From positions 124,001 to 188,000 of the forward strand of contig NZ_JAAAMI010000006.1 of the NCBI RefSeq assembly GCF_010500845.1: 64,000 bases of DNA, written 5' to 3'. The DNA comes from Flagellimonas sediminis. GTDB lineage: Bacteria > Bacteroidota > Bacteroidia > Flavobacteriales > Flavobacteriaceae. Positions within the stretch are counted from its first letter, which is position 1; every line of letters starts with the position of its first letter. The notes under the pieces were generated by a model, which was not told the DNA's origin, made no database searches, and saw only the letters and a list, made by a program, of their open reading frames with translations. Made by a program: the position numbers and the translations under genes. Shown here one piece after another: positions 21,201-29,030 of this stretch.

Positions 21201-21958
21201 CCCAATCCCCTGACCAAATATTCTGCCTTGTTGACCTCCAAGGTTTGGGCCCCAATGTCACGATTGCTCTGTTTCACCGCTTTTACAACCTGCGCCAGTC
21301 CCACCTTGTACTGTTTCATCAACTCAGGATCTACATCCACCTGATATTCCTGAACAAACCCACCGATGGAAGCCACTTCGGACACCCCGGAAGCTGAGGA
21401 GAGGGCGTATTTTACATAGTAATCCTGAACGCTACGCAGTTCTTGAAGGTCCCAACCTCCCGTTACATTGCCATCTATGTCACGACCTTCCAACGTATAC
21501 CAAAAAATCTGCCCCAAAGCCGTGGCATCGGGTCCCAAAGCTGGGTTTACGCCGTCGGGCAACAGGTTATTGGGGAGGGAGTTCAATTTTTCCAGAATAC
21601 GGCTTCGGCTCCAATAAAATTCCACATCCTCATCAAAAATGATATAGATGCTCGAAAACCCGAACATGGAAGAGCTCCTGATGGTCTTAACCCCCGGAAT
21701 TCCCAGTAAAGATGTGGTCAGGGGATAGGTGATTTGGTCTTCAATATCCTGTGGTGAGCGACCAGGCCATTTCGTGAATACGATCTGCTGGTTTTCTCCG
21801 ATATCCGGAATGGCATCCACCGCAACAGGATCACTGGGTAGAAATCCCGTATCCCAATTGAAAGGAGTGTTCACGGTTCCCCATCCCAAAAAAAGCACAA
21901 GCAGTAAAATGGCTACCAGCTTGTTTTCGATTAGAAATTTGATGCTTTTGTTCAGCAT
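18221..21958 (-). CDS. cusA: CusA/CzcA-family heavy-metal RND efflux pump, enlarged
   Basis: 1245 residues; most CusA/CzcA proteins have about 1020-1050. The heavy-metal RND hallmarks are present: TKWPGRSPQDIEDQITYPL, GIAIAIGTMVDVGVI (TM4 region) and GIATDDGVVMATYL (TM10 region). Two insertions explain the extra size. About 95 residues at ~533-628, between TM6 and TM7, hold three or four additional hydrophobic segments. A periplasmic stretch near 740-820 is also longer. It is a proton-driven exporter taking Cu(I)/Ag(I) from periplasm or inner membrane to the TolC channel. It follows the HYC_CC_PP gene by 93 bases. Substrate inferred from the neighbouring copA. Confidence 0.93.
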   Translation of the reverse strand: MLNKSIKFLIENKLVAILLLVLFLGWGTVNTPFNWDTGFLPSDPVAVDAIPDIGENQQIVFTKWPGRSPQDIEDQITYPLTTSLLGIPGVKTIRSSSMFGFSSIYIIFDEDVEFYWSRSRILEKLNSLPNNLLPDGVNPALGPDATALGQIFWYTLEGRDIDGNVTGGWDLQELRSVQDYYVKYALSSASGVSEVASIGGFVQEYQVDVDPELMKQYKVGLAQVVKAVKQSNRDIGAQTLEVNKAEYLVRGLGYIKSIEDIKNAVVTSTDYTSIRVKDVAHVSLGPAIRRGILDKEGAEVAGGVVVARYGANPLEVINNVKEKIKELSAGLPSKQLQDGRTSQLTIVPFYDRTELIQETLGTLNEALTLEILITILVIVVMVFNLRASVLISGLLPVAVLMVFIAMKYFGVDANIVALSGIAIAIGTMVDVGVILSENIIRHMDEDDGKLSINELVYNATSEVSGAIVTAVLTTIISFIPVFTMVGAEGKLFRPLAFTKTMALTASIIVALFLIPPFAAIIFKRNDRKPIFKHIWNGLLIVLGLLAIIFGYWLGLMLIAFGISGILSLKEVISKKQWNILNVGISIATIVALLATYWRPLGFHRSIAINLIFVSLICGVLLGIFYLFRTYYRRILTWALENKLMFLSIPTVIVVFGVLIMRNTGQEFMPSLNEGSFLLMPTSLPHAGVEENKRVLQQLDMAVATIPEIQTVVGKAGRTESALDPAPLSMYENIIQYRSEYQKNEAGEPQRFKVNRDGYFELKDGKFAANPNLEVTREEKYKDLHVAEPLKIDRALLIPDTDGEYFRNWRPEIKSPDDIWNEIVRVTKLPGVTSAPKLQPIETRLVMLQTGMRAPMGIKVKGQDLKEIENFGLQLESILKEANGVKDEAVFADRIVGKPYLMIDIDREKLVRYGLVIEDVQQVLEVAIGGMSLTQTVEGRERYGVRVRYPRELRENPTDIGNIYVPVAKGSPVPLSELVTIKYEQGPQVIKSEDTFLVGYVLFDKQDGFAEVNVVENAQAKILEKIESGELVVPKGISYKFTGTYENQLRAKKTLSVVVPLALLIIFLILYFQFRSVATSLMVFSGIAVAFAGGFMMIWLYGQEWFLNFSFMGENVRGLFQMHTINLSVAVWVGFIALFGIATDDGVVMATYLTQTFAKNEPESIKGIRASVLEAGEKRIRPCLMTTATTILALLPVLTSTGRGSDIMIPMAIPSFGGMLIALITLFVVPVLFSWKSELQLKMQQR

Positions 21959-21995
21959 AAAAATTTGATTTAGACAATAGAACGAGTGAAAAAAG

Positions 21996-22030
21996 TGCGT
22001 AAACGCATTAGCCCGACCATAAGGATCGGG
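21996..22030. promoter_or_regulatory. Inverted repeats between the HYC_CC_PP gene and cusA
   Basis: Two elements lie in the 93-base gap. TGCGT-AA-ACGCA (21996-22007) is an operator-like palindrome. CCCGA (22012-22016) and TCGGG (22026-22030), with an inner CC/GG pair, form a bulged hairpin on the transcribed strand. They could set relative expression of cusA; no factor is known. Confidence 0.4.
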
Positions 22031-22051
22031 AATGGGTCAATCTATGTTAAA

Positions 22052-22438
22052 TCAAATAAGGAAAGTCTGGTCCAGAACCTGTACATCCCGTATTAACGGT
22101 GGGGGGTTGTACTCACTAAAATGATTAGGTTCCTTCTCGTCTACTTCAACAAAATGGAAATAGGTATGCACAAAGCTTACAATGAAGAACTGTTGGTCCA
22201 GACTAAAATCATCAAAGGTGATTTTCAGGTCATGTTGCCCTTGGATCGTAAAGGATTCATCGTCACAACAGGTTTTTTCCATATCCTTGGTCATCCCACA
22301 GTCATCCGCATGGGAAAACAGGGCAACATCCATCACCCGGCCCATACAAATATGCTTGTCCACCGTCCAAGAAACGGTAGAGGCCAAGACCAAAATGGCC
22401 ATTAGTGATGATATGAATCGATGGAAAATCTGCTTCAT
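22052..22438 (-). CDS. HYC_CC_PP family small exported protein
   Basis: 128 residues with a hydrophobic signal segment (ISSLMAILVLASTVSW). The family's three named features are visible: a His-x-Cys (DKHICMGR, His29/Cys31), a double Cys (TCCDD, Cys57-Cys58) after a lone Cys47 (DDCGM), and a Pro-Pro stretch (NPPPLI) near the C-terminus. This Bacteroidota family is of unknown biochemical role and often sits beside RND metal-efflux genes. Conserved Cys, His and Met suggest periplasmic metal binding or sensing. It is the first gene of the copper operon and is divergent from the GAF-protein gene. Confidence 0.85.
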   Translation of the reverse strand: MKQIFHRFISSLMAILVLASTVSWTVDKHICMGRVMDVALFSHADDCGMTKDMEKTCCDDESFTIQGQHDLKITFDDFSLDQQFFIVSFVHTYFHFVEVDEKEPNHFSEYNPPPLIRDVQVLDQTFLI

Positions 22439-22520
22439 TTGACTACAAAACTACAAAATATTAACATTTATTGCTTTGCTTAACAGAAGTTTATGTCTCT
22501 ATATGGTAATTTCCACTTCA

Positions 22521-22553
22521 TTTGTCGAACAAAAAACCAATTCAATACATTTG
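22521..22553 (+). promoter_or_regulatory. Housekeeping promoter of the GAF-protein gene
   Basis: TTTG at 22521-22524, a 21-base spacer and TACATTTG at 22546-22553 match the Bacteroidota consensus. The start point would be about 10 bases before the ATG at 22569, which supports that start over the longer upstream frame. Confidence 0.7.
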
Positions 22554-22568
22554 CAAAAAAAGAATACC

Positions 22569-23021
22569 ATGCTTACATCTTTGGAGCCCGAAGTGTTAAA
22601 AATCCTTGAGAATACATCCCAATCTGTTGAAACCCGTTTGGGTGAAATCTGCGAATTATTGCGGAATGAAGTAGCCTACTATGATTGGGTAGGGTTTTAT
22701 TTTAGGAACGGCGACAAAGAGGAATTGAAACTGGGTCCTTATGCCGGTGCACCAACCGATCATACCATTATTCCCTTTGGAAAAGGTATCTGCGGTCAAG
22801 TGGCTGTGAGCAACCAGAATTTTGTGGTACCCGATGTAGCCGCTCAGGACAACTATATCGCCTGCAGCATTACCGTTAGAGCGGAAATAGTGGTGCCCCT
22901 TTTTGTGAATGGTGAAAATGTGGGGCAAATCGATATTGACTCCAACACCCCAGACCCCTTCACGGAAGCCGATGAACGCTTTTTGGAATTCGTGAACCGA
23001 GAGGTGGCCAAAATTCTGTAA
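22569..23021 (+). CDS. GAF-domain protein, probable free methionine-(R)-sulfoxide reductase
   Basis: 150 residues made of one GAF domain. The order WVGFYF, LKLGPYAG, GKGICGQVA, DNYIACS, EIVVPLFVNGENVGQIDIDS matches YebR/fRMsr-type proteins. Cys residues in GICGQ and YIACS are at positions where the reductase keeps its redox cysteines. fRMsr reduces free Met-R-O in the cytoplasm using thioredoxin. The start at 22569 lies just downstream of a good promoter; an upstream TTG/ATG extension would overlap that promoter. Enzymatic identity is likely but rests on homology. Confidence 0.8.
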   Translation: MLTSLEPEVLKILENTSQSVETRLGEICELLRNEVAYYDWVGFYFRNGDKEELKLGPYAGAPTDHTIIPFGKGICGQVAVSNQNFVVPDVAAQDNYIACSITVRAEIVVPLFVNGENVGQIDIDSNTPDPFTEADERFLEFVNREVAKIL

Positions 23022-23114
23022 AACTTCTACGATTTTGTTGATAAACCGTTCTGCTTTTTCTTGACAAAAGGGGTAATTTTGTGCGCTTATTAAATTGATT
23101 CTAAGACACAGAAG

Positions 23115-24644
23115 ATGACTGCCAAAAAAGCCTCCGCTGCACTGATTTCCGTATTTCATAAAGATGGTCTGGAACCCATCGTAAAAAAACTGGACCAACT
23201 TGGGGTAACCCTCTATTCCACGGGAGGAACCGAAACCTTTATCCGTGATCTTGGCATTGATGTGGTGCCGGTTGAAGACGTGACCAGCTACCCTTCCATT
23301 TTGGGTGGACGTGTAAAGACCCTTCATCCTAAAGTTTTTGGAGGGATCTTGAACAGACAGGACAATGAAAGCGATGTGGCCCAAATGAAGGAATTCGATA
23401 TTCCGCAATTGGACATTGTGATCGTAGACCTATATCCATTTGAAAGAACAGTGGCGAGTGGTGCTTCCGAGCAGGACATCATTGAAAAAATAGATATCGG
23501 TGGCATTTCCCTCATACGGGCAGCCGCCAAAAACTTCAAGGATGTACTTTGCGTTTCCTCCATGGAAGATTATGCCGAGTTTTTGGAAATCATTTCCAAA
23601 GGAAATGGCATCACCACTTTGGAAGAGCGCAGGCGATTTGCCACCAAGGCGTTCAATGTTTCTTCCCATTATGACACCGCCATTTTCAATTATTTCAACA
23701 AGGACCAAGAAGAAGCGGTGTTAAAGATCAGCGAGACCAAGGGCCAAATATTGCGCTATGGTGAAAACCCGCACCAAAAAGGATATTTCTTTGGCGATTT
23801 TGATGCCATGTTCACCAAGTTGCACGGCAAGGAACTCTCCTATAACAACCTATTGGACGTGGATGCAGCCGTCAACCTTATCGGGGAATTTAAACATGAC
23901 GACCCCACCTTCGCCATCCTAAAGCACAACAATGCCTGCGGTCTGGCCACGCGAAGTACCATAAAACAAGCTTATGTGGATGCGTTGGCAGGAGATCCCG
24001 TTTCCGCATTTGGAGGTATTTTGATTTCGAATGTTGAAATTGACAAGGCTACTGCAGAAGAAATCCACGACCTTTTCTGTGAAGTGGTCATCGCTCCCAG
24101 CTATTCCGACGAGGCATTGGAAATTTTGAAAGGCAAAAAGAACAGGATTATTTTGGTTCAGAACGAAATAGAGCTTCCCGAAACTTTGGTTCGCACTTGT
24201 TTGAACGGTGTTTTGGTTCAGGAAAAGGATTCCAAAACCGATACCAAGGAAGACTTGACCCCTGTCACCGATAAAAAACCAACTACTGAAGAAATCGAGG
24301 ATCTTTTGTTTGCATCCAAATTGTGCAAGCACACCAAGAGCAACACCATTGTTTTGGCCAAGAACAAACAGCTTTGTGCCAGCGGTACGGGTCAGACTTC
24401 CAGGGTCGATGCTTTGAACCAGGCCATCCAAAAGGCACAGTCCTTCAATTTTGACCTAAATGGTGCCGTTATGGCCAGTGATGCCTTCTTCCCTTTCCCT
24501 GATTGTGTGGAGATTGCGGACAAGGCCGGCATCAAAAGCGTGATCCAACCAGGGGGTTCCATCAAGGACCAATTGAGCATCGATTATTGCAATGAAAACG
24601 GAATGGCCATGGTCATGACAGGTACTAGACATTTTAAACATTAA
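23115..24644 (+). CDS. purH: Bifunctional AICAR formyltransferase / IMP cyclohydrolase PurH
   Basis: 509 residues carrying out the last two steps of purine synthesis (AICAR to FAICAR to IMP) in the cytoplasm. The N-terminal MGS-like cyclohydrolase domain has ALISVFHKDGL, YSTGGTETFIRDLG and VKTLHPKVFGG. The C-terminal formyltransferase domain has RYGENPHQKG, LKHNNACGLA, SAFGGILISN and DAFFPFPDCVE, ending in MTGTRHFKH. Length is on the short side of normal for PurH but complete. It lies immediately upstream of mreB, a usual flavobacterial order. Confidence 0.98.
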   Translation: MTAKKASAALISVFHKDGLEPIVKKLDQLGVTLYSTGGTETFIRDLGIDVVPVEDVTSYPSILGGRVKTLHPKVFGGILNRQDNESDVAQMKEFDIPQLDIVIVDLYPFERTVASGASEQDIIEKIDIGGISLIRAAAKNFKDVLCVSSMEDYAEFLEIISKGNGITTLEERRRFATKAFNVSSHYDTAIFNYFNKDQEEAVLKISETKGQILRYGENPHQKGYFFGDFDAMFTKLHGKELSYNNLLDVDAAVNLIGEFKHDDPTFAILKHNNACGLATRSTIKQAYVDALAGDPVSAFGGILISNVEIDKATAEEIHDLFCEVVIAPSYSDEALEILKGKKNRIILVQNEIELPETLVRTCLNGVLVQEKDSKTDTKEDLTPVTDKKPTTEEIEDLLFASKLCKHTKSNTIVLAKNKQLCASGTGQTSRVDALNQAIQKAQSFNFDLNGAVMASDAFFPFPDCVEIADKAGIKSVIQPGGSIKDQLSIDYCNENGMAMVMTGTRHFKH

Positions 24645-24698
24645 TTTTAGTACTTTAGCCGATAATTTTTACCGTTAATCCGAAATAGACGCTTTTGT

Positions 24699-25727
24699 AT
24701 GGGATTTTTTGATTTCATGACCGAGGAGATCGCAATCGACCTTGGTACTGCAAACACCCTGATCATCCACTTGGACAAAGTGGTTGTGGACAGTCCTTCC
24801 ATTGTGGCAAGGGACCGCGTATCAGGAAAAATAATCGCGGTGGGCCGCGAAGCCAACATGATGCAGGGGAAGACCCATGAAAACATCAAGACCATACGAC
24901 CTTTGAAAGATGGTGTGATCGCCGATTTCGATGCTTCGGAGAAGATGATGAACATGATGATCAAGAGCATTCCTGCACTTAAGAAGAAATGGTTCCCGCC
25001 TGCCCTTCGTATGGTCATCTGTATCCCATCAGGAATTACCGAAGTGGAAATGCGTGCCGTTCGGGAATCCGCCGAACGTGTAAATGGCAAGGAAGTCTAT
25101 TTGATCCATGAGCCCATGGCCGCTGCCATTGGTATTGGTCTGGACATCATGCAGCCCAAAGGGAACATGATCGTGGATATCGGTGGTGGTACCACAGAGA
25201 TTGCCGTAATTGCGCTTGGAGGCATCGTATGCGACAAATCGGTAAAGATTGCGGGGGACGTTTTCACGAACGACATCATCTATTACATGCGTACCCAACA
25301 CAACCTATATGTGGGAGAAACCACCGCAGAAGCCATTAAAATTGAGATCGGTTCGGCTACGGAAGATTTGAAATCCCCCCCAGATGACAAAAGCATTCAA
25401 GGACGTGATTTGCTTACCGGAAAGCCCAAGCAAGTACAGGTTTCCTACAGGGAGATTGCCAAAGCACTGGACAAGAGTATATTAAGGGTTGAAGATGCTG
25501 TAATGGAGACCTTATCACAAACACCACCCGAATTGGCTGCTGACATTTACAATACCGGTATCTATTTGGCCGGAGGTGGTTCCATGCTAAGAGGTTTGGA
25601 TAGAAGATTGTCCCAAAAAACCGATCTTCCTGTTTATATTGCAGAAGATCCTTTGCGGGCCGTGGTACGTGGTACGGGAATCGCCCTTAAAAACTTGGAG
25701 CGCTATAAAAGTATTTTGATCAAATAG
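24699..25727 (+). CDS. mreB: Rod shape-determining protein MreB
   Basis: 342 residues, an actin-like ATPase that polymerises under the inner membrane and guides lateral wall synthesis. Actin-fold motifs are present: IDLGTANTLI (phosphate 1), VDIGGGTTEIAVIALGG (phosphate 2), MAAAIGIGLDI and YLAGGGSMLRGLD (adenosine). The N-terminus MGFFDFMTEEIAID is a short membrane-binding helix. First gene of the mreBCD-mrdA-rodA series. Confidence 0.98.
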   Translation: MGFFDFMTEEIAIDLGTANTLIIHLDKVVVDSPSIVARDRVSGKIIAVGREANMMQGKTHENIKTIRPLKDGVIADFDASEKMMNMMIKSIPALKKKWFPPALRMVICIPSGITEVEMRAVRESAERVNGKEVYLIHEPMAAAIGIGLDIMQPKGNMIVDIGGGTTEIAVIALGGIVCDKSVKIAGDVFTNDIIYYMRTQHNLYVGETTAEAIKIEIGSATEDLKSPPDDKSIQGRDLLTGKPKQVQVSYREIAKALDKSILRVEDAVMETLSQTPPELAADIYNTGIYLAGGGSMLRGLDRRLSQKTDLPVYIAEDPLRAVVRGTGIALKNLERYKSILIK

Positions 25728-25791
25728 TCCTGTTTTAGAACAGTTCTGTTACTTTATAGGTATTCAAAACCTTACTTAACGATACGATTGC

Positions 25792-26607
25792 ATGCAACGC
25801 ATCATCAACTTTATTTTACGCTACAGAAATGCTTTTCTTTATAGTTTTCTTGCGCTTATTTCGTTGGTGATGACCTTCAGGTCGCATTCCTACCATCAAT
25901 CCAAATTCTTCAATTCTTCCAGATGGCTTTCCGGAAATGTTTATGGTACCGGAAACGACATCTCATCTTATTTTGGGCTACGTGAGGAAAACGAAAGATT
26001 GGTAGAAGAAAATGAACAGTTGAGAAGAATGCTTTTCAACACCGAATTTGATACCATTCCATCCCTAGACTCCACTTATTTGGAATATGGGGTGCTAAGT
26101 GCCAAACTCATCAAGAACAGTTTTTCATCGCCCCGAAACTATCTCACCATAGACAAAGGCGGCAATGACGGTGTAAAACAGGATATGGGCGTGATCACCA
26201 CCAAAGGTATTTTGGGAATCATTGAAAATGTATCGAAAAATTTTGCCACCGTGCAGAGTGTGCTCAACACCAAATCCAACATCAATGCCAAGATCAAGAA
26301 CACCAACTATTTTGGGTCTTTGATCTGGAACGGCGAGAATTACACCACGGCGCAATTGATAGATATTCCCAGATTGGTGCCATTGGTCGTGGGCGATACC
26401 ATTGTTACGGGGGGCATGTCCAGCATATTTCCGGAGAACATCCCTATTGGGGTCATCAAAAAATACGACCTTAACGTCTCGCGTAGCTTTTACAATATTG
26501 ATGTGGAATTGTTCAACGACATGGCCAACATCAAAAATGTATATCTGATAGAGAACCGAAATAAGGAAGAAATCAAGGAATTGGAGAACAGAACCGTAAA
26601 TGAATAG
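25792..26607 (+). CDS. mreC: Rod shape-determining protein MreC
   Basis: 271 residues. One N-terminal transmembrane helix (AFLYSFLALISLVMTF) is followed by a coiled coil (LREENERLVEENEQLRRML) and the periplasmic two-barrel MreC domain (YLTIDKGGNDGVKQDMGVIT, GILGIIENVS, VVGDTIVTGGMSSIFPENIP). MreC links MreB filaments to PBP2 and RodA. It overlaps mreD by 8 bases. Confidence 0.96.
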   Translation: MQRIINFILRYRNAFLYSFLALISLVMTFRSHSYHQSKFFNSSRWLSGNVYGTGNDISSYFGLREENERLVEENEQLRRMLFNTEFDTIPSLDSTYLEYGVLSAKLIKNSFSSPRNYLTIDKGGNDGVKQDMGVITTKGILGIIENVSKNFATVQSVLNTKSNINAKIKNTNYFGSLIWNGENYTTAQLIDIPRLVPLVVGDTIVTGGMSSIFPENIPIGVIKKYDLNVSRSFYNIDVELFNDMANIKNVYLIENRNKEEIKELENRTVNE

Positions 26608-27106
26608 CACGATTTTAATTAACATATTCAGATTTGTGTTATTGATCTTGACCCAGGTCCTGATTTTCAACAACCTGAATTTTATGGGTTTCATCAATCC
26701 AATGGTCTATGTGATCTTTTTTTATTGGTACCCCATAAAGGGCAACCGTGCCCTATTTATGATCATAGCCTTCTTGCTAGGCTTCATTATCGATATTTTT
26801 TCCGACACAATGGCCTTGAATGCGCTGGCTTCATTGACTATTGCATATGCCCGACCGGTACTGATGCGTTTCTGCTTTGGGGTCAATTACGAATTTCAGA
26901 ATTTCAGCTTTAAGAATACCACAAATATCCAAAGGGTAACCCTTTTGGCCTTGATGGTACTCATTCACCATCTGATATTCTTTTCGCTGGAAATTTTAAG
27001 TATTGCCCATATCCTTTTAATTTTGAAAAAGGTTTTTGCCACAGGTATCGTAACTTTAATACTTTGTACATTGTTTAGTTCACTTTTTAGTCCGAAAAGT
27101 GAATAA
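26600..27106 (+). CDS. mreD: Rod shape-determining protein MreD
   Basis: 168 residues, nearly all membrane helices (about five), e.g. TILINIFRFVLLILTQVLIF, MVYVIFFYWYPIKG, FMIIAFLLGFIIDIFSDT and LLALMVLIHHLIFFSLEIL. The F-x-x-G-x-x-x-D-I-F signature of MreD in the third helix is present. It is an inner-membrane part of the elongasome, read from within the end of mreC. Confidence 0.94.
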   Translation: MNSTILINIFRFVLLILTQVLIFNNLNFMGFINPMVYVIFFYWYPIKGNRALFMIIAFLLGFIIDIFSDTMALNALASLTIAYARPVLMRFCFGVNYEFQNFSFKNTTNIQRVTLLALMVLIHHLIFFSLEILSIAHILLILKKVFATGIVTLILCTLFSSLFSPKSE

Positions 27107-27161
27107 TTTTGAAACTGCATCGTTGGATATTTAGAGCTAGTGTCTACAAATCTGGTCGATT

Positions 27162-29030
27162 ATGAAAAAATTGCTGTTATCGTCAATTATCGTCATTATT
27201 GGGTTCACCTTTATTGGGAGATTGTCTTATTTGCAATTGTTTCGATTTTCTCCCGATCAAATACTGGACGATCCCGCCATTAAAAAAATATACGACTATC
27301 CGGAACGGGGCTATATCTACGATCGTGACGGGAAGTTGATGGTTGGCAATCAACCTGCATACGACGTTATGGTCATCCCACGCGAAGTGAAACCCTTGGA
27401 CACTTTGGAGTTTTGTCAACTTTTGGGCATCGATAAATTGGAATTCCTCAGCAAAATGGAAAATGCAAGGAACTACTCCCCAAGGTTGCCCTCGGTTTTG
27501 GTACCCCAATTATCCAAAGAAGATTATGCCAAACTTCAGGAAAAAATGCGCCATTTTGTGGGTTTCTATATCCAAAAAAGATCACTCCGCTATTACAACA
27601 CCCATGGTGCGGCCAATGTTTTGGGCTATATCAGTGAAGTAAATGAGGGCGATCTTCTGAACAACCCCTATTATGTAGCGGGCGAACTCAAGGGAAGGAC
27701 CGGAATTGAAAAGCAATATGAGGAAATCCTTCGGGGACGGAAAGGGGTAAAACATATCCAAAAAGATCGCTTCAACAGGGACATTGGGCCTTACAAAGAT
27801 GGAAAATTGGATACCTTGCCAAAACAGGGCAAGGAAATCCATATTACTTTGGACAAGGAATTGCAGGAGTATGGAGAAAAGTTGATGCATGGCAAGCGAG
27901 GTGGTATTGTGGCCATAGAACCCAAAACAGGGGAAATTCTCGCTATGATTTCTGGCCCGACCTATGACCCGGCCCTTCTAGTGGGAAGAGAACGTTCCAA
28001 GAATTACAGCAAGCTCCATTACGACACCATTTCCAAACCTACTTGGGACCGTTCCATTTTGGCCCAGCCATCACCTGGTTCGCCCTTTAAAACATTGAAT
28101 GCGCTTATAGCCCTCCAAGAGGGTGTCATAGACCCGAGTACCAAGTTTAGGTGCTACCATGGTTTTTATGTGGGCAATACGTTGAGGGGTTGTCACTGCG
28201 GAGGTGGTGTCCGCGACCTGAACTCGGGTATTTACCAATCCTGCAACGCTTATTTTGCCGGGGTTTTTAGAAAGATATATGACAAATATGGCACCACCGA
28301 CGAAGGTATGGATGTTTGGGATAAGCATATGAAAAGTTTTGGCCTTGGTGACTATTTGGGCACCGACCTTCCTACGGGTGCCCCGGGAAGAATTCCGGAC
28401 AAGGAATATTATGACAAGTGGTATGGAGATGGCAGATGGGCCGCTTCCACGATCATTTCCAATTCCATTGGGCAAGGTGAGGTTGCCGCAACACCCCTTC
28501 AACTGGCCAATATGACGGCCGCCATTGCTAACAGGGGTTATTTCTACACACCGCATGTCATAAAAAGCGTGGGGAATTCTGGTGCCATAGACCCCAAGTT
28601 TACCACGCCCCATTACACCACCATTGATCGAAAATATTTTGAACCGGTGATTCAGGGCATGGCCGATGTTTACAACTACGGAACAGCCAGATGGTTGAAG
28701 ATTCCCGGTATCGATATAGCCGGGAAGACCGGAACGGTGGAAAACTATATTCGGGTGGATGGTGAACGTATGCAGCTAACGGACCATTCCGTCTTTGTTG
28801 CTTTTGCACCCGTTGAAAATCCCCAGATTGCCTTGGCAGTCTATATCGAAAACGGATATTTCGGTGCCAGGTATGCGGGACATATTGCTTCTTTATTGAT
28901 TGAAAAATATATCAATGGTGAAATTACCCGGAAAGATCTGGAAACACGCATGCTGGAAAAGACCTTGGAGCATGAATATGCCAAGCCTTATTCCGGTGAA
29001 CCTTTCAAGATAAACGAGCGTGAGTGGTAA
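27162..29030 (+). CDS. mrdA: Penicillin-binding protein 2 (elongasome transpeptidase)
   Basis: 622 residues. One N-terminal transmembrane anchor, a dimerisation domain starting YPERGYIYDRDGKLMVGNQP, and a class B transpeptidase domain. The active-site motifs are the SxxK serine in PGSPFK, the SxN motif in SCNAYF and the KTG triad in AGKTGTVENY. It cross-links peptidoglycan during side-wall growth and partners RodA. It overlaps rodA by 11 bases. Beta-lactams would target it; note the metallo-beta-lactamase encoded 16 kb away. Confidence 0.97.
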   Translation: MKKLLLSSIIVIIGFTFIGRLSYLQLFRFSPDQILDDPAIKKIYDYPERGYIYDRDGKLMVGNQPAYDVMVIPREVKPLDTLEFCQLLGIDKLEFLSKMENARNYSPRLPSVLVPQLSKEDYAKLQEKMRHFVGFYIQKRSLRYYNTHGAANVLGYISEVNEGDLLNNPYYVAGELKGRTGIEKQYEEILRGRKGVKHIQKDRFNRDIGPYKDGKLDTLPKQGKEIHITLDKELQEYGEKLMHGKRGGIVAIEPKTGEILAMISGPTYDPALLVGRERSKNYSKLHYDTISKPTWDRSILAQPSPGSPFKTLNALIALQEGVIDPSTKFRCYHGFYVGNTLRGCHCGGGVRDLNSGIYQSCNAYFAGVFRKIYDKYGTTDEGMDVWDKHMKSFGLGDYLGTDLPTGAPGRIPDKEYYDKWYGDGRWAASTIISNSIGQGEVAATPLQLANMTAAIANRGYFYTPHVIKSVGNSGAIDPKFTTPHYTTIDRKYFEPVIQGMADVYNYGTARWLKIPGIDIAGKTGTVENYIRVDGERMQLTDHSVFVAFAPVENPQIALAVYIENGYFGARYAGHIASLLIEKYINGEITRKDLETRMLEKTLEHEYAKPYSGEPFKINEREW

